Origin: Bacteroidota bacterium
GTDB lineage: Bacteria; Bacteroidota; Bacteroidia; Chitinophagales; Chitinophagaceae
Reading direction: 5' to 3'
Assembly: GCA_018267875.1 (NCBI GenBank)
Contig: JAFDXP010000063.1
Span: 1 to 64,000, forward strand
Length of the DNA: 64,000 bases
Part shown: one piece after another, positions 18,582 through 27,133 of the stretch
How the letters are laid out: each line of letters starts with the position of its first letter
Position numbering within the stretch: the stretch's first letter is position 1
Position numbers and translations under genes: made by a program
Notes under the pieces: generated by a model
Seen by the model: only the letters and a program-made list of their open reading frames with translations
What the model was told of the DNA's origin: nothing
Databases searched by the model: none

Positions 18582-19349
18582 TTACAAGTCTTTTTTCTTA
18601 AAAGTTCGTACCGATAAGAGTAAGGGTACAAAAACCCAAAATAACATGCACACAATTGAAAAAATGCTACCGGAGGCAGAACCAAGAAACTTTTTGAATA
18701 ATGCTCCGGAATATCCCATCAATGCTGAAGTATCCAACTGCAACAACATTAGCACTCTACCCAAATCTATGGGGTTGAATGCTAAAATAGCTATCACTGC
18801 TTGATCGATAGGATAGTCGCTAAAAGAATAAATGAAAGCGAGAAGTAATCCATCAAACAACAAACTAAAAAATAACGCTGCGGCAATGGCAATACCAATA
18901 CCCTTTGTCTTGTCTTTAAAAGAAACAAAAATTAATAAAGCAATTGAGCAAAAAACCAATGTAAGCAAGATCCCAGTTATTACCAGTACTAAAGAAGCCG
19001 TTCCGGAAACAAGAAACAATAAAGGCAAACCGACTCCTATGCCAAAAGCTGTGGCCAATGAAAAGGCAACACCTATATACTGCGATAGCAAAACGGTATT
19101 TCGCTTAATGGGTTGCGAGAGTAAGAGTTCTGTAAACTCGACTGAATTAAAAAAATAAATGGTTGCAAATAAAATGGTAATGATAGGAACAAATAAAAGA
19201 CTCACGTTGAGCAAACTCAGCAAACCCTTTGTAGGATTGTTATCCAAGCCCAAGAGACTTATGGAAAGAACGGCAAGAATCAGTGAATAAACAAGGATAA
19301 TTCTGTTCCGAAATAAATCAAGTAAGACGTATTTTACGATGGTTTTCAT
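18582..19349 (-). CDS. nosY: NosY-type ABC permease for NosZ maturation
   Basis: A 255-aa membrane protein with six predicted helices (about 15-35, 47-69, 92-114, 119-143, 150-177, 227-248). Together with NosF it forms the ABC transporter that works with NosD, thought to supply the sulfur species or energy for assembly of the CuZ centre of nitrous-oxide reductase. The segment FTELLLSQPIKRNTVLLSQYIG is typical of the NosY/ABC-2 family. Its ATG overlaps the nosF stop (ATGA). Assignment rests on family features and on the gene order nosZ-nosL-nosD-nosF-nosY. Confidence 0.9.
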   Translation of the reverse strand: MKTIVKYVLLDLFRNRIILVYSLILAVLSISLLGLDNNPTKGLLSLLNVSLLFVPIITILFATIYFFNSVEFTELLLSQPIKRNTVLLSQYIGVAFSLATAFGIGVGLPLLFLVSGTASLVLVITGILLTLVFCSIALLIFVSFKDKTKGIGIAIAAALFFSLLFDGLLLAFIYSFSDYPIDQAVIAILAFNPIDLGRVLMLLQLDTSALMGYSGALFKKFLGSASGSIFSIVCMLFWVFVPLLLSVRTFKKKDL

Positions 19350-20074
19350 GGATTAACAGCAGTTTGTGGGATGGTTTTTTTTATTACTTCAGCAACAACT
19401 TTATTTAGTTTTTCTTCGCCGGTAGCGATTTGCAATTCTTCCACACTTTTATAGAACATCAAATCACCATCTTGTAAATAAATAATGTGGCTGGCTATTC
19501 CTTCTAAATCACTAAGTACATGAGAAGTAATAAGAATAAGCTTGCCAGCAGATCGTTCTTTCAGCATTTTATCTTTCAGCAACTCACTTGACACAGGATC
19601 TAAACCGGCTGTTGGCTCGTCCAAAATATAAATGTCCGGAGAAAACAAAAATGCCAGACAGGCACTTACTTTTTGCCTTGTACCGCCGGATAAATTGCGC
19701 ATGGTTTTAGTCTTAATTCTATCTAAGCCAAAACCTTCAATCAGTTCTTCATCATATTTTTTCACGTCCTTTCGCAATTCTTTGATCATTCTAATTACTT
19801 GCTCTATGGTCATGTTTTCAGGATAACGACCAATCTGAGGCATATATCCAATTTGAGCTCGATAATTCCAATCAGTTTTTACCACATGACCATTGATAGT
19901 AATAGTTCCTTTTTCGGGTATCACCAATCCAAGAATAGATTTTATGAGCGTTGTCTTTCCCGATCCATTAGGTCCAAGCAAGGAAATAGCTTGTCCTGCC
20001 TGCATTTGGAGCGAAATATTTTTAAGTGCCGTAAATTTTCCGAATGATTTAGTAAGGGTGTCTATGCTAATCAT
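19346..20074 (-). CDS. nosF: NosF ABC-transporter ATPase
   Basis: A 242-aa nucleotide-binding subunit: Walker A GPNGSGKTT (34-42), Q loop near YMPQIG, signature LSGGTRQKVS, Walker B IYILDEPTAGLDP and switch His in LITSH. It pairs with NosY and the periplasmic NosD in maturation of the NosZ copper site. I start at 20074 rather than 20083: this gives the usual MISIDTL N-terminus and an ATGA overlap with the nosD stop. It overlaps nosY the same way, implying tight coupling. Confidence 0.92.
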   Translation of the reverse strand: MISIDTLTKSFGKFTALKNISLQMQAGQAISLLGPNGSGKTTLIKSILGLVIPEKGTITINGHVVKTDWNYRAQIGYMPQIGRYPENMTIEQVIRMIKELRKDVKKYDEELIEGFGLDRIKTKTMRNLSGGTRQKVSACLAFLFSPDIYILDEPTAGLDPVSSELLKDKMLKERSAGKLILITSHVLSDLEGIASHIIYLQDGDLMFYKSVEELQIATGEEKLNKVVAEVIKKTIPQTAVNP

Positions 20075-21309
20075 AAATTCCATTTTTTCATACGTGGTTC
20101 AGTATCTTTCAATTGGTCAGGCGTAACGCTGGGCATCACTTTTTCAACTTGATCCATGATGTTGGTTAAAAAACTACGGTACAAAATCATTGCTGTAGGA
20201 ATTCTTTCTGTTATAACCGAATAAAGACTTACAGGATAATAAGGCACATCGCCAATACCATTTTTATCTAAATCATACCCATCATATTTATCCCAATAGT
20301 TTTGACGAAAAACATTTAGCATAACGGTACCATTTGTTGTTACGTCAAAAGAATTTCCGATAAAATTATTTTGTTGAAAGGTGCTTTTGTCGCAGCTGGC
20401 CGTAACACGAATTGCCCACCCGTTATCAATGAAGCGGTTTTTTTCAACCAATATGTTGGTAGAGCTTTCCATGTATAGTGCAACTGTATTTTTAACAAAC
20501 AGATTATGCTCAATATGGCTGTTAGCAATTTCTTTCAATAAAATGGCATAAGCAGCATCACCCCAGTTATGACGAAAAATATTGTCGGTCATTACAACCC
20601 CTTTCGAATACATGACCGCTACACCGGAGCCATTGTCTGAAAATTCATTTTTGCTGTACGTGTCATTGTGCGAAAACATGAAGTGTAGCCCGTAGCGCAC
20701 GTTTCGCTTTGATTTGTTTCCACGTATATGCGATTCCGTTACAAACTCAAAATATATCCCATCTCTATGCCCGGCAATATCATTGTTATCAATAAACAAA
20801 TCATGGCATTTCCAAGCGTGTACACCATTTCCACTATTTAATTCATCAACCGCATTGGCATGAATCAAATTCCCTTTGATGGTGCAGTAGGCTGCATTTT
20901 GAAGATAGATGCCATAGGTAGTGTTCAGCACTTTGTTACCTTGCACATTGGCATAGTATGCGTTTTGTACCCTTATGCCTGCCATATCTGTCATGCTGGA
21001 GCGACCGGTATTTTGTACTTGCAATCCCTGCACAGTTACAGAATCGGCAGTAATAAAAATGAGTTGTGACTTATTTTCACCGTCAATAACTGGCCATTGT
21101 ACACCTATCACGGTAAGTTTTTTGTCAATAAGGATATCGTGTTCTTTGTAAATGCCGGGTTGAATAAGCAGAGTGTCGTTTTTATTGGCTGCTTTAAGTG
21201 CTTTAGCCAAGGCATTGATGGCGGGCGACACCTTGATTGTTGCTCCCAATGTAGGTTGTACAAACAAAAACATCAATATCAAAATCAACCCTCTAATATT
21301 TCCTATCAT
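20071..21309 (-). CDS. nosD: NosD periplasmic copper-site maturation protein
   Basis: A 412-aa protein with a Sec signal peptide (1-22), followed by a right-handed parallel beta-helix of CASH type: many turns of the form N.I..N..G.....S..N.I..N (for example GIYLQNAAYCTIKGNLI, HIRGNKSKRNVRYGLHFM). The C-terminal NYWDKYDGYDLDKNGIGDVPY is the signature end of NosD. It acts in the periplasm with NosF and NosY to build the CuZ centre of NosZ. It starts 4 bp after the nosL stop and is coupled to nosF. Confidence 0.94.
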   Translation of the reverse strand: MIGNIRGLILILMFLFVQPTLGATIKVSPAINALAKALKAANKNDTLLIQPGIYKEHDILIDKKLTVIGVQWPVIDGENKSQLIFITADSVTVQGLQVQNTGRSSMTDMAGIRVQNAYYANVQGNKVLNTTYGIYLQNAAYCTIKGNLIHANAVDELNSGNGVHAWKCHDLFIDNNDIAGHRDGIYFEFVTESHIRGNKSKRNVRYGLHFMFSHNDTYSKNEFSDNGSGVAVMYSKGVVMTDNIFRHNWGDAAYAILLKEIANSHIEHNLFVKNTVALYMESSTNILVEKNRFIDNGWAIRVTASCDKSTFQQNNFIGNSFDVTTNGTVMLNVFRQNYWDKYDGYDLDKNGIGDVPYYPVSLYSVITERIPTAMILYRSFLTNIMDQVEKVMPSVTPDQLKDTEPRMKKWNL

Positions 21310-21313
21310 TTTC

Positions 21314-21742
21314 TCATTTTAAGCTTTTCCAATCTGCAGAAACGGCTCCTGTTTTCTTTTGAAACTCGGTGGCTTCATCGGGTGATTTAAAGGCTGCAAT
21401 AAAGCCATTCATAGGACTTTTAAAACTTTCTGAAAAAAGCATGTACGCTGAATGTACATCAAGAAATGCTTGTTCCGGATTAGCATAATCTGCTACAAAC
21501 AAAAGTATTTTCGAATCGTCAAAATGATTTTCGATGGCGAAGGCTTTCATGCAACTGATGTCATCAAACTTAAAAACTCGTCCTTTTTCATTTACAATTT
21601 CTGCGGCAAATTGCTTTTCTACTATTGTCATTTTGCAATGTGCACAACCATCTTTTCCATAATCAATAGGTTCAAATTTTCGGGCGCATGATGAAATCAA
21701 TAGTGCTATAAGCACGATTGACAAAAGAAATATTTGTTTCAT
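21314..21742 (-). CDS. nosL: NosL copper-chaperone lipoprotein
   Basis: A 142-aa lipoprotein (lipobox ISSC, Cys19) with the NosL copper-binding motif GKDGCAHCKMTI (Cys33, Cys36, Met38) and the family strand AAEIVNEKGRVFKFDDISCM. NosL binds Cu(I) and delivers it to apo-NosZ outside the cytoplasm. Located between an unknown membrane protein and nosD in one transcript direction; only 4 bp separate it from nosD. Confidence 0.94.
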   Translation of the reverse strand: MKQIFLLSIVLIALLISSCARKFEPIDYGKDGCAHCKMTIVEKQFAAEIVNEKGRVFKFDDISCMKAFAIENHFDDSKILLFVADYANPEQAFLDVHSAYMLFSESFKSPMNGFIAAFKSPDEATEFQKKTGAVSADWKSLK

Positions 21743-21856
21743 GATGAATTATTATTTGATGGTTTATGCTACCATAAATTTCTGGTTATAAATTTTCCTT
21801 TCAACGATTGAAGTTGAAAAAATCTCCTTTCTCTCCTTACGATACAAATCAACGAT

Positions 21857-22438
21857 TTAATTTACTGGCTTTGATTTTTTGAATTCTATCACACAAACGG
21901 CAACAAGAATTACCCCTGCCGCCATGTAAAACCACCCACCCAAATCGGGTTGCGAAAGTGCTTCAAAATTCAGCATTTTCTTATAGCCTAACAAGGGCGG
22001 TTGATAAGCCATTCCTGGTACTTGAATAGGTGCTTTGGGGTCTAAATTATGTCCATAATCATATTCCCATTTCCAAAAATCGTAAAAGGAAAGCAAACCA
22101 ATGACAAGAAAAAGGCTTGTCCAGATATAATAAAATATTTTTTTGCCGAGTAGGAGAACAACTACCCCAAGTGCCATAAAAGAAAGCATAGTAATTGGTA
22201 AATAGACAAACTCTTTAAAGTCTTGCTTATGAATTGTTTTCATTCCAATGTAGTGGTTCAATCCATTGATTATATCTATATCGCCGGTAACATTGTTAAT
22301 CCAAATTTTCATGGTCAAACCACCGGGATATTGAGGTGCCCTTAGATCAATTTGCCACATTGGCAATATCCATAAAGTAGCGAGGCAAAGGATCACCACT
22401 GGGATGCTTATTTTGCCAATTTTTGTTAACTTTTTCAT
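21857..22438 (-). CDS. nos-cluster membrane protein of unknown function
   Basis: A 193-aa integral membrane protein with about four helices (12-29, 78-98, 101-122, 168-187). A long soluble segment with Trp/Tyr/Pro-rich sequence (FYDFWKWEYDYGHNLDPKA, PGMAYQPPLLGYKKML) lies between helices 3 and 4, and a shorter one (about 30-75) between 1 and 2. It sits directly after nosZ, where clade II nos clusters often encode a membrane protein (called NosB in epsilonproteobacteria); whether this is a homologue needs a search. It may take part in electron delivery or NosZ assembly. No heme, Cys pair or ATPase motif is visible. Confidence 0.7.
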   Translation of the reverse strand: MKKLTKIGKISIPVVILCLATLWILPMWQIDLRAPQYPGGLTMKIWINNVTGDIDIINGLNHYIGMKTIHKQDFKEFVYLPITMLSFMALGVVVLLLGKKIFYYIWTSLFLVIGLLSFYDFWKWEYDYGHNLDPKAPIQVPGMAYQPPLLGYKKMLNFEALSQPDLGGWFYMAAGVILVAVCVIEFKKSKPVN

Positions 22439-22454
22439 TTTATGAAGGAATAAA

Positions 22455-22487
22455 AAAGGCAGTACACCTGCAAAGTGTACCGCCTTT
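22455..22487 (-). terminator. intrinsic terminator directly after nosZ
   Basis: Arms 22455-22467 and 22475-22487 give a 13-bp stem with one mismatch and a 7-nt loop, 13 bp past the nosZ stop. On the minus strand it ends TTTTTTATT. It lies inside the nos gene series, so it may reduce expression of the maturation genes relative to nosZ. Confidence 0.8.
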
Positions 22488-22500
22488 ATGAAAAAAAGGA

Positions 22501-24474
22501 TTATTTAGATGCGGTAACCTTTGCGCTGTCGGCAACATTTGTTCCGAACTTCAAAGGAACATTACTGCCGCGAGGTGATACTCGCATATAACCTTGCATT
22601 TCTTGATGGAGTGCAGAGCAGAAGTCTGTGCAATAGAAAGGATAAATTCCTTGCTTGGTTGGCACAAATTTAAGTGTTGTAGTTTCTCCCGGCATAATCA
22701 ACAATTCAGCATTAGCTGCATTTTTCACAGCAAAACCATGTGGCACGTCCCAGTCTTGTTCCAAGTTTGTAACATGGAAATAAACTTCATCACCTACATA
22801 GATACCTTCAATGTTATCAGGCGTGAGGTGAGAACGAATAGCAGTCATATAAACATCTACTCGATTACCATTGCGCACAACTTTCGTTGCTTTTTCACCC
22901 ATAGAAACATACGGGTTTTTATTTTTCATGATATCATAAATCTTCACACTTTTCGGTGCCAGTTTTTCAGCAGGTATTGCCTGAGCGTAGTGCGGCTCGC
23001 CAAATGTTGGAAAGTCAAGCAAAAGCTGCATTTTGTCTCCTTCAATGGAATAAAGTTGAGCAGATTGAGCTAATTCAGGTCCAGTTGGTAAGTAGCGATC
23101 CTTAGTAATCTTATTGTAAGCGACTAAGTATTTGCCATAAGGCTTACGTGTGTCGCCACCAGGAACCATTAAGTGACCCACAGAATAAAAGGTAGGTGAA
23201 CGGTCAATTACTTTAAGGTCTTTAATACTCCATTTCACTACTTCTGAAGAAATAAAGAATGAAGTATAAGCGTTACCCTTGCCATCAAACTCTGTGTGCA
23301 ATGGGCCAAGACCCGGCTTTTGCACTTCGCCATGTAATGCTTCTTCATATTTTACGACAGGAATTCCATAATAGTCGCCTTCAAACTTTTTGCCTTGTAT
23401 AGCAGATTGCAGTTTGGTGAAAGAAAATACAGGAATAAGTGCAGCTAACTTTCCACTTCCTACAATATATTCTCCCGTAGGATCTACATCACAACCATGT
23501 GGTGATTTAGGACATGGAATCATGTAAACCATATCCGGACAATCTTTCGGATCAAGCACAATGGTTTCATTTTCAATTACAGAATTGGTATTTTGTGTTT
23601 CTTCATTATACACGTTGTGCATGTATTGAGAAGGTAGTTTTTTACCTTTTCCTGAATTGGCATACTCTTCAGCTTTCTTCCAATTAACCGCTACAATAAA
23701 ATCTTTGTCTTTTTGAGAAGCATTTACTTCTAATAAAGTGTTTGCTTGCTCTGTATTATAAGTTGAGAAGAAAAACCAGTCATGTGAAGGTCCCTTACCG
23801 GAATGGCTCAAGTCAAGGTTCATACCTGGCAGCATGATTTGAAAGGCTATTTTCATTCCACCTGTATTCTTGTCCACACTTATAAAAGATGCCGTGCTTT
23901 TAAAATTCTGTTTAAAAGAATTGATTGGCACATCTTCAGTTCCCATTGGTACAGAGAATCGAGTTCCCGCTACAACGTACTCTGTATTTTCTGTAATAAA
24001 AGGTGAAGAGTGATTACCTCCACTGTTAGGGATTTCAATAATCTCCATTGTTTTAAACGTAGTAAGATCTATACGTGCAACACGGGGTGTATTATTCGCA
24101 TTAGCAAATAACCAGCGTCCATCATGTTCACCATTAGTTTGAGACAATTCAAGGTGGTGTTGATCATCCCAAGGAACATAACCAGCTGAGGTTTTCAGCA
24201 TGTCCTTTGTTTCTTCACTATATCCATAACCATTTTCAGGATTTAGTGAAAATACAGGAATGACTTTCAGTAGTCGTCCGGATGGTAAACCATACACAGA
24301 CACTTGTCCGTTAAATCCACCAGACACGAAATTGTAAAATTCATCGTGTTTGCCCGGTGCAACATAAACTTTAGAAGCGGCATCTCCACTCACTGCCGAC
24401 TCCGTGTCCTTCATCTTGCAGCTCTGCATGGCTACCGCACTGGCAGCAAAAAGAACTAATGGGAACTTTTTCAT
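22501..24474 (-). CDS. nosZ: nitrous-oxide reductase, Sec-type clade II
   Basis: A 657-aa copper enzyme that reduces N2O to N2 outside the cytoplasm as the last step of denitrification. The N-terminal seven-bladed propeller supplies His ligands of the CuZ centre (for example DDQHHLELS, GEHDGRW, SPHGCD, PLHTEF, VGHLMV, GEPHYAQ). The C-terminal cupredoxin domain has the CuA motif CTDFCSALHQEM (Cys615, Cys619, His623, Met626) and DVPHGF. The signal peptide is of Sec type without twin Arg, ending MQSC (Cys19), so it may be a lipoprotein; these traits define clade II. Encoded 48 bp after a cytochrome c gene, its likely electron donor. Confidence 0.97.
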   Translation of the reverse strand: MKKFPLVLFAASAVAMQSCKMKDTESAVSGDAASKVYVAPGKHDEFYNFVSGGFNGQVSVYGLPSGRLLKVIPVFSLNPENGYGYSEETKDMLKTSAGYVPWDDQHHLELSQTNGEHDGRWLFANANNTPRVARIDLTTFKTMEIIEIPNSGGNHSSPFITENTEYVVAGTRFSVPMGTEDVPINSFKQNFKSTASFISVDKNTGGMKIAFQIMLPGMNLDLSHSGKGPSHDWFFFSTYNTEQANTLLEVNASQKDKDFIVAVNWKKAEEYANSGKGKKLPSQYMHNVYNEETQNTNSVIENETIVLDPKDCPDMVYMIPCPKSPHGCDVDPTGEYIVGSGKLAALIPVFSFTKLQSAIQGKKFEGDYYGIPVVKYEEALHGEVQKPGLGPLHTEFDGKGNAYTSFFISSEVVKWSIKDLKVIDRSPTFYSVGHLMVPGGDTRKPYGKYLVAYNKITKDRYLPTGPELAQSAQLYSIEGDKMQLLLDFPTFGEPHYAQAIPAEKLAPKSVKIYDIMKNKNPYVSMGEKATKVVRNGNRVDVYMTAIRSHLTPDNIEGIYVGDEVYFHVTNLEQDWDVPHGFAVKNAANAELLIMPGETTTLKFVPTKQGIYPFYCTDFCSALHQEMQGYMRVSPRGSNVPLKFGTNVADSAKVTASK

Positions 24475-24522
24475 AAATATATATGTGTGTTGATTAGTTT
24501 TATTGGGGTATGTTGAAACAAC

Positions 24523-25005
24523 TTAGTTTTTGCCGTCATTTTTACGCATAAATTCCAAAATGTCGCGAGCATCTTGGTCGCTTAAGTTTTGGTTTGGCAT
24601 ACGAACCATACAAACTTCAAGCATAGCTTGTGCTTCTGCATCTTTATCTAACATTTCGTCTGTGTTAGTAACAAAGTTCATAATCCATTCAGGTGATCTG
24701 CGATCTGTTACACCTTTCCAACCCGGGCCTACCATTTTTTCATCTGACAGCTTGTGGCAAGAAGCACATTTTACATCGTAAACTTTCTCACCGGCAGATG
24801 CCATTTTAGCATCAATCGGATGGGTCAACTCTACATTCGTAAATTTTCCGTGTCCTTTGGCATCTTCGGCAGCAGCGGCAGCAGGTGCAGCAGCAGCAGG
24901 TGGAGGGGTTTGTGTTGTGTCTTTTTTCTCTTCGTTTGATCCGCCACAACTTGCAAATGAAACGCTTGCTGTTAATGCAATGAAAACAATGGTTTTGATG
25001 TTCAT
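24523..25005 (-). CDS. monoheme cytochrome c lipoprotein, likely electron donor to NosZ
   Basis: A 160-aa exported cytochrome. The signal peptide ends in SFASC (Cys20, probable lipidation), followed by an Ala/Pro/Glu linker (about 25-50) that would let the heme domain reach out from the membrane. The heme site is CASCH (80-84); the C-terminal VRMPNQNLSDQDARDILEFM supplies the likely Met ligand. It is the first gene of the nos transcript, immediately before nosZ, as small cytochromes c often are in clade II clusters. Transfer of electrons to the NosZ CuA site is inferred from context. Confidence 0.9.
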   Translation of the reverse strand: MNIKTIVFIALTASVSFASCGGSNEEKKDTTQTPPPAAAAPAAAAAEDAKGHGKFTNVELTHPIDAKMASAGEKVYDVKCASCHKLSDEKMVGPGWKGVTDRRSPEWIMNFVTNTDEMLDKDAEAQAMLEVCMVRMPNQNLSDQDARDILEFMRKNDGKN

Positions 25006-25433
25006 AAATATGGATGTTTGATTTGGTGAATAAATCCTTATGATTGTTTCACGGCGTAAAACTCGGCCGCTAACAAGCTATAAAATATGATGGAGATCAT
25101 GCGACAATCACAAACCGACTTTTTCTTGCTTAAAAGAGGTTGATTGTCGTCACTGTTTGAAAAAAATAATGGTTTGTTCGTCAAAAACACGGCTTGTTTT
25201 AGTTTAATTAATTACGGTGGAGCATTCCATGATCGTTACCAAGATCAAAAAATGCAGTCAATCAATTCAACACTTTAGTTGCAGCACGAAAAATACAATT
25301 CACTTGTGAAACTTCCAATACAAGGAAGAATATCATCAATCCTTAACTGAAAAATCAAAAGTGGCTATATTGGTTTTCTTTAACAAAATAGATAGCCTTT
25401 TTGGCTAAACTTAGCCTTCTAAAAATAATTCCA
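25006..25433. other. intergenic region between nos operon and ABC exporter, 428 bp
   Basis: This region has no coding frame of note. It must contain the nos promoter (minus) and the ABC-gene promoter (plus). No minus-strand TAnnTTTG box is found, which suggests activator-dependent nos transcription. It holds three copies of TGATTGT (25041-25047 plus, 25104-25110 minus, 25141-25147 plus), a perfect 9-bp inverted repeat (25102-25110 / 25141-25149), an inverted TGATC-N8-GATCA (25230-25247) and a small TAGCC-T5-GGCTA palindrome (25393-25407). Confidence 0.5.
25041..25149. promoter_or_regulatory. candidate regulator-binding region of the nos operon
   Basis: Three TGATTGT heptamers in 107 bp, two of them forming CGACAATCA (25102-25110) and TGATTGTCG (25141-25149) with centres 39 bp apart, lie 36-144 bp upstream of the cytochrome start. 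One copy reads TTGATTGTC, containing the FNR/Dnr-type half-site TTGAT. The regulator is unknown. Confidence 0.4.
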
Positions 25434-26336
25434 TTGGATTCCGTTCTCAAGGTTCAAGGCATATCAAAGGCTTATGGAACAATACAAGCACTCTCTGACG
25501 TTTCGTTTAGTGTACCGGCCGGTTGTGTATTTGGCATATTAGGTCCAAATGGTAGTGGGAAAACAACCCTACTCGGCATTTTACTACATGTTTTACAAAG
25601 TGATTCGGGCAACTATTCTTGGTTTAATGAGATGCCATCAGATCAAGCTCGTCAACAAATTGGATCCTTATTAGAAACACCTAATTTCTATCATTACTTA
25701 TCTGCTTGGGATAATTTAAAGATTGCTGCACGAATTAAACGCCTTATTAATCCCGATATTGATTTTGCGCTAAAAACATTGGGCTTGTACGATCGAAGAA
25801 ATAGCACCTTTCAAACTTTTTCTTTGGGGATGAAACAGCGGTTAGCATTGGCTTCTGCCTTGCTGGGTAAACCCAAAATTTTGGTTTTGGATGAACCGAC
25901 AAATGGCTTAGACCCCAATGGGATAGCTGAAATCCGCGACCTGATAGAAAGTTTGCATCAACAGGGTATTACGGTCATAATGGCCAGTCATTTATTAGAT
26001 GAGGTTGAAAAAGTGTGTACCCATGTTGCCGTTCTTAAAAAAGGAAACCTATTACTATCAGGCAAAGTAGATGAAGTGCTTAGAAGTACAGATCAAATAG
26101 AAATTTCAGCACGCGATCTGAATGCTTTATCTGCTGTTTTAAAACATGCGAAGGGAATCCTTCAAATTGAACAAGTTGGTGATCGTCTTTTGCTACAATG
26201 CAGCGAGCAGACAAAGCCTCAAGACGTTAATGAATATTGCGCTCAAAATGGAATCTTTCTTTCACATATCACTTGGAAAAAGAAAAGTTTAGAAAGAAAA
26301 TTCATGGAACTCATAAACGAAAATCAAACTAACTAA
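25434..26336 (+). CDS. ABC transporter ATP-binding protein
   Basis: A 300-aa ATPase: Walker A GPNGSGKTT, Q loop near GSLLETP, signature FSLGMKQRLALA, Walker B ILVLDEPTNGLDPNG and switch MASH. A C-terminal extension (about 220-300) after the nucleotide-binding domain is typical of ABC-2 exporters of the CcmA/Nat/Gld type. No ATG is available: TTG 25434 gives the usual short N-terminus (DSVLKVQGISKAYG), and TTG 25401 would add 11 residues. It overlaps the permease gene by TAATG. Substrate unknown; export of a small molecule or peptide, or membrane homeostasis, are possible. Confidence 0.85.
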   Translation: MDSVLKVQGISKAYGTIQALSDVSFSVPAGCVFGILGPNGSGKTTLLGILLHVLQSDSGNYSWFNEMPSDQARQQIGSLLETPNFYHYLSAWDNLKIAARIKRLINPDIDFALKTLGLYDRRNSTFQTFSLGMKQRLALASALLGKPKILVLDEPTNGLDPNGIAEIRDLIESLHQQGITVIMASHLLDEVEKVCTHVAVLKKGNLLLSGKVDEVLRSTDQIEISARDLNALSAVLKHAKGILQIEQVGDRLLLQCSEQTKPQDVNEYCAQNGIFLSHITWKKKSLERKFMELINENQTN

Positions 26337-27124
26337 TGAACGAATTATTATCCATAGAATGGTTAAAAATCAAGACCTATAAAACATTTTGGGTGCTAAT
26401 AGGTTGCTTCGCCTTACTGTTGCCAACCTGGAATTATGGTATTGCCAACGGCTTTATGAAAATCGGCTCCGGTGATCTTAACATAGTGAGTCAAGCCTAT
26501 TCCTTTAGCAATGTATGGCAGAATCTTGGTTTCTGGACAAGCATTTTTGTCGTTTTCATCTCCATACTCATCATCATTCTCACCACTAATGAATATCAGT
26601 TTCGTACAAACCGGCAGAACATAATTGATGGATGGAAACGTTTAGAGTTCTATCATGCAAAATGGTTGCTGGTGTTTGTTCTTAGTGTTTTCACAATTGT
26701 TTATGTTTTTTTAATCGGGCTAATTTTCGGGTTGAGTTATGGTTCAATCAGTGATTTTCCAGGAAATATTTCCTTTTTATTTTTCACTTGGATATTATCG
26801 TTAAATTACTATTCATTCAGCTTCCTTTTGGCACTTTTACTCAAGAAGAGTGGCATTACTATTGGCATGTTTTTTCTCTACAGTATGATTTTGGAAGCTT
26901 TGCTGAGTAAGGGAATCAATTGGTGGTCACATTCAATAGCCGGAAATTTTTTACCCCTTCAATGTAGTGATGAACTGTTGCCTTTTCCACTATTAGACAT
27001 GGTGAAACGATTAGCCAATATGTCTGATAGTGTGGTTTCAATCTGGTATGTATTAGCCTCCTTTGGTTGGATAATTATTTATTATTTATTGGGACGAAAA
27101 AAACTCTTGAAAAGCGATTGGTAA
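26336..27124 (+). CDS. ABC-2 type permease
   Basis: A 262-aa membrane subunit with about six helices (15-35, 60-88, 105-137, 145-165, 170-190, 234-255). The N-terminal LLSIEWLKIKTYKTFWVL is typical of ABC-2 permeases with an amphipathic first segment. It is translationally coupled to the preceding ATPase (TAATG overlap) and forms the transporter with it. It shows no specific resemblance to NosY, and the pair lies on the opposite strand from nos, so a role in N2O respiration is not implied. Confidence 0.82.
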   Translation: MNELLSIEWLKIKTYKTFWVLIGCFALLLPTWNYGIANGFMKIGSGDLNIVSQAYSFSNVWQNLGFWTSIFVVFISILIIILTTNEYQFRTNRQNIIDGWKRLEFYHAKWLLVFVLSVFTIVYVFLIGLIFGLSYGSISDFPGNISFLFFTWILSLNYYSFSFLLALLLKKSGITIGMFFLYSMILEALLSKGINWWSHSIAGNFLPLQCSDELLPFPLLDMVKRLANMSDSVVSIWYVLASFGWIIIYYLLGRKKLLKSDW

Positions 27125-27133
27125 TTTTGTCTG

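Noticed and set aside
25434..27124. The plus-strand ABC pair as second NosF/NosY set
   Set aside because: It is on the opposite strand with its own upstream region, lies outside the nos series, and the permease does not resemble NosY.
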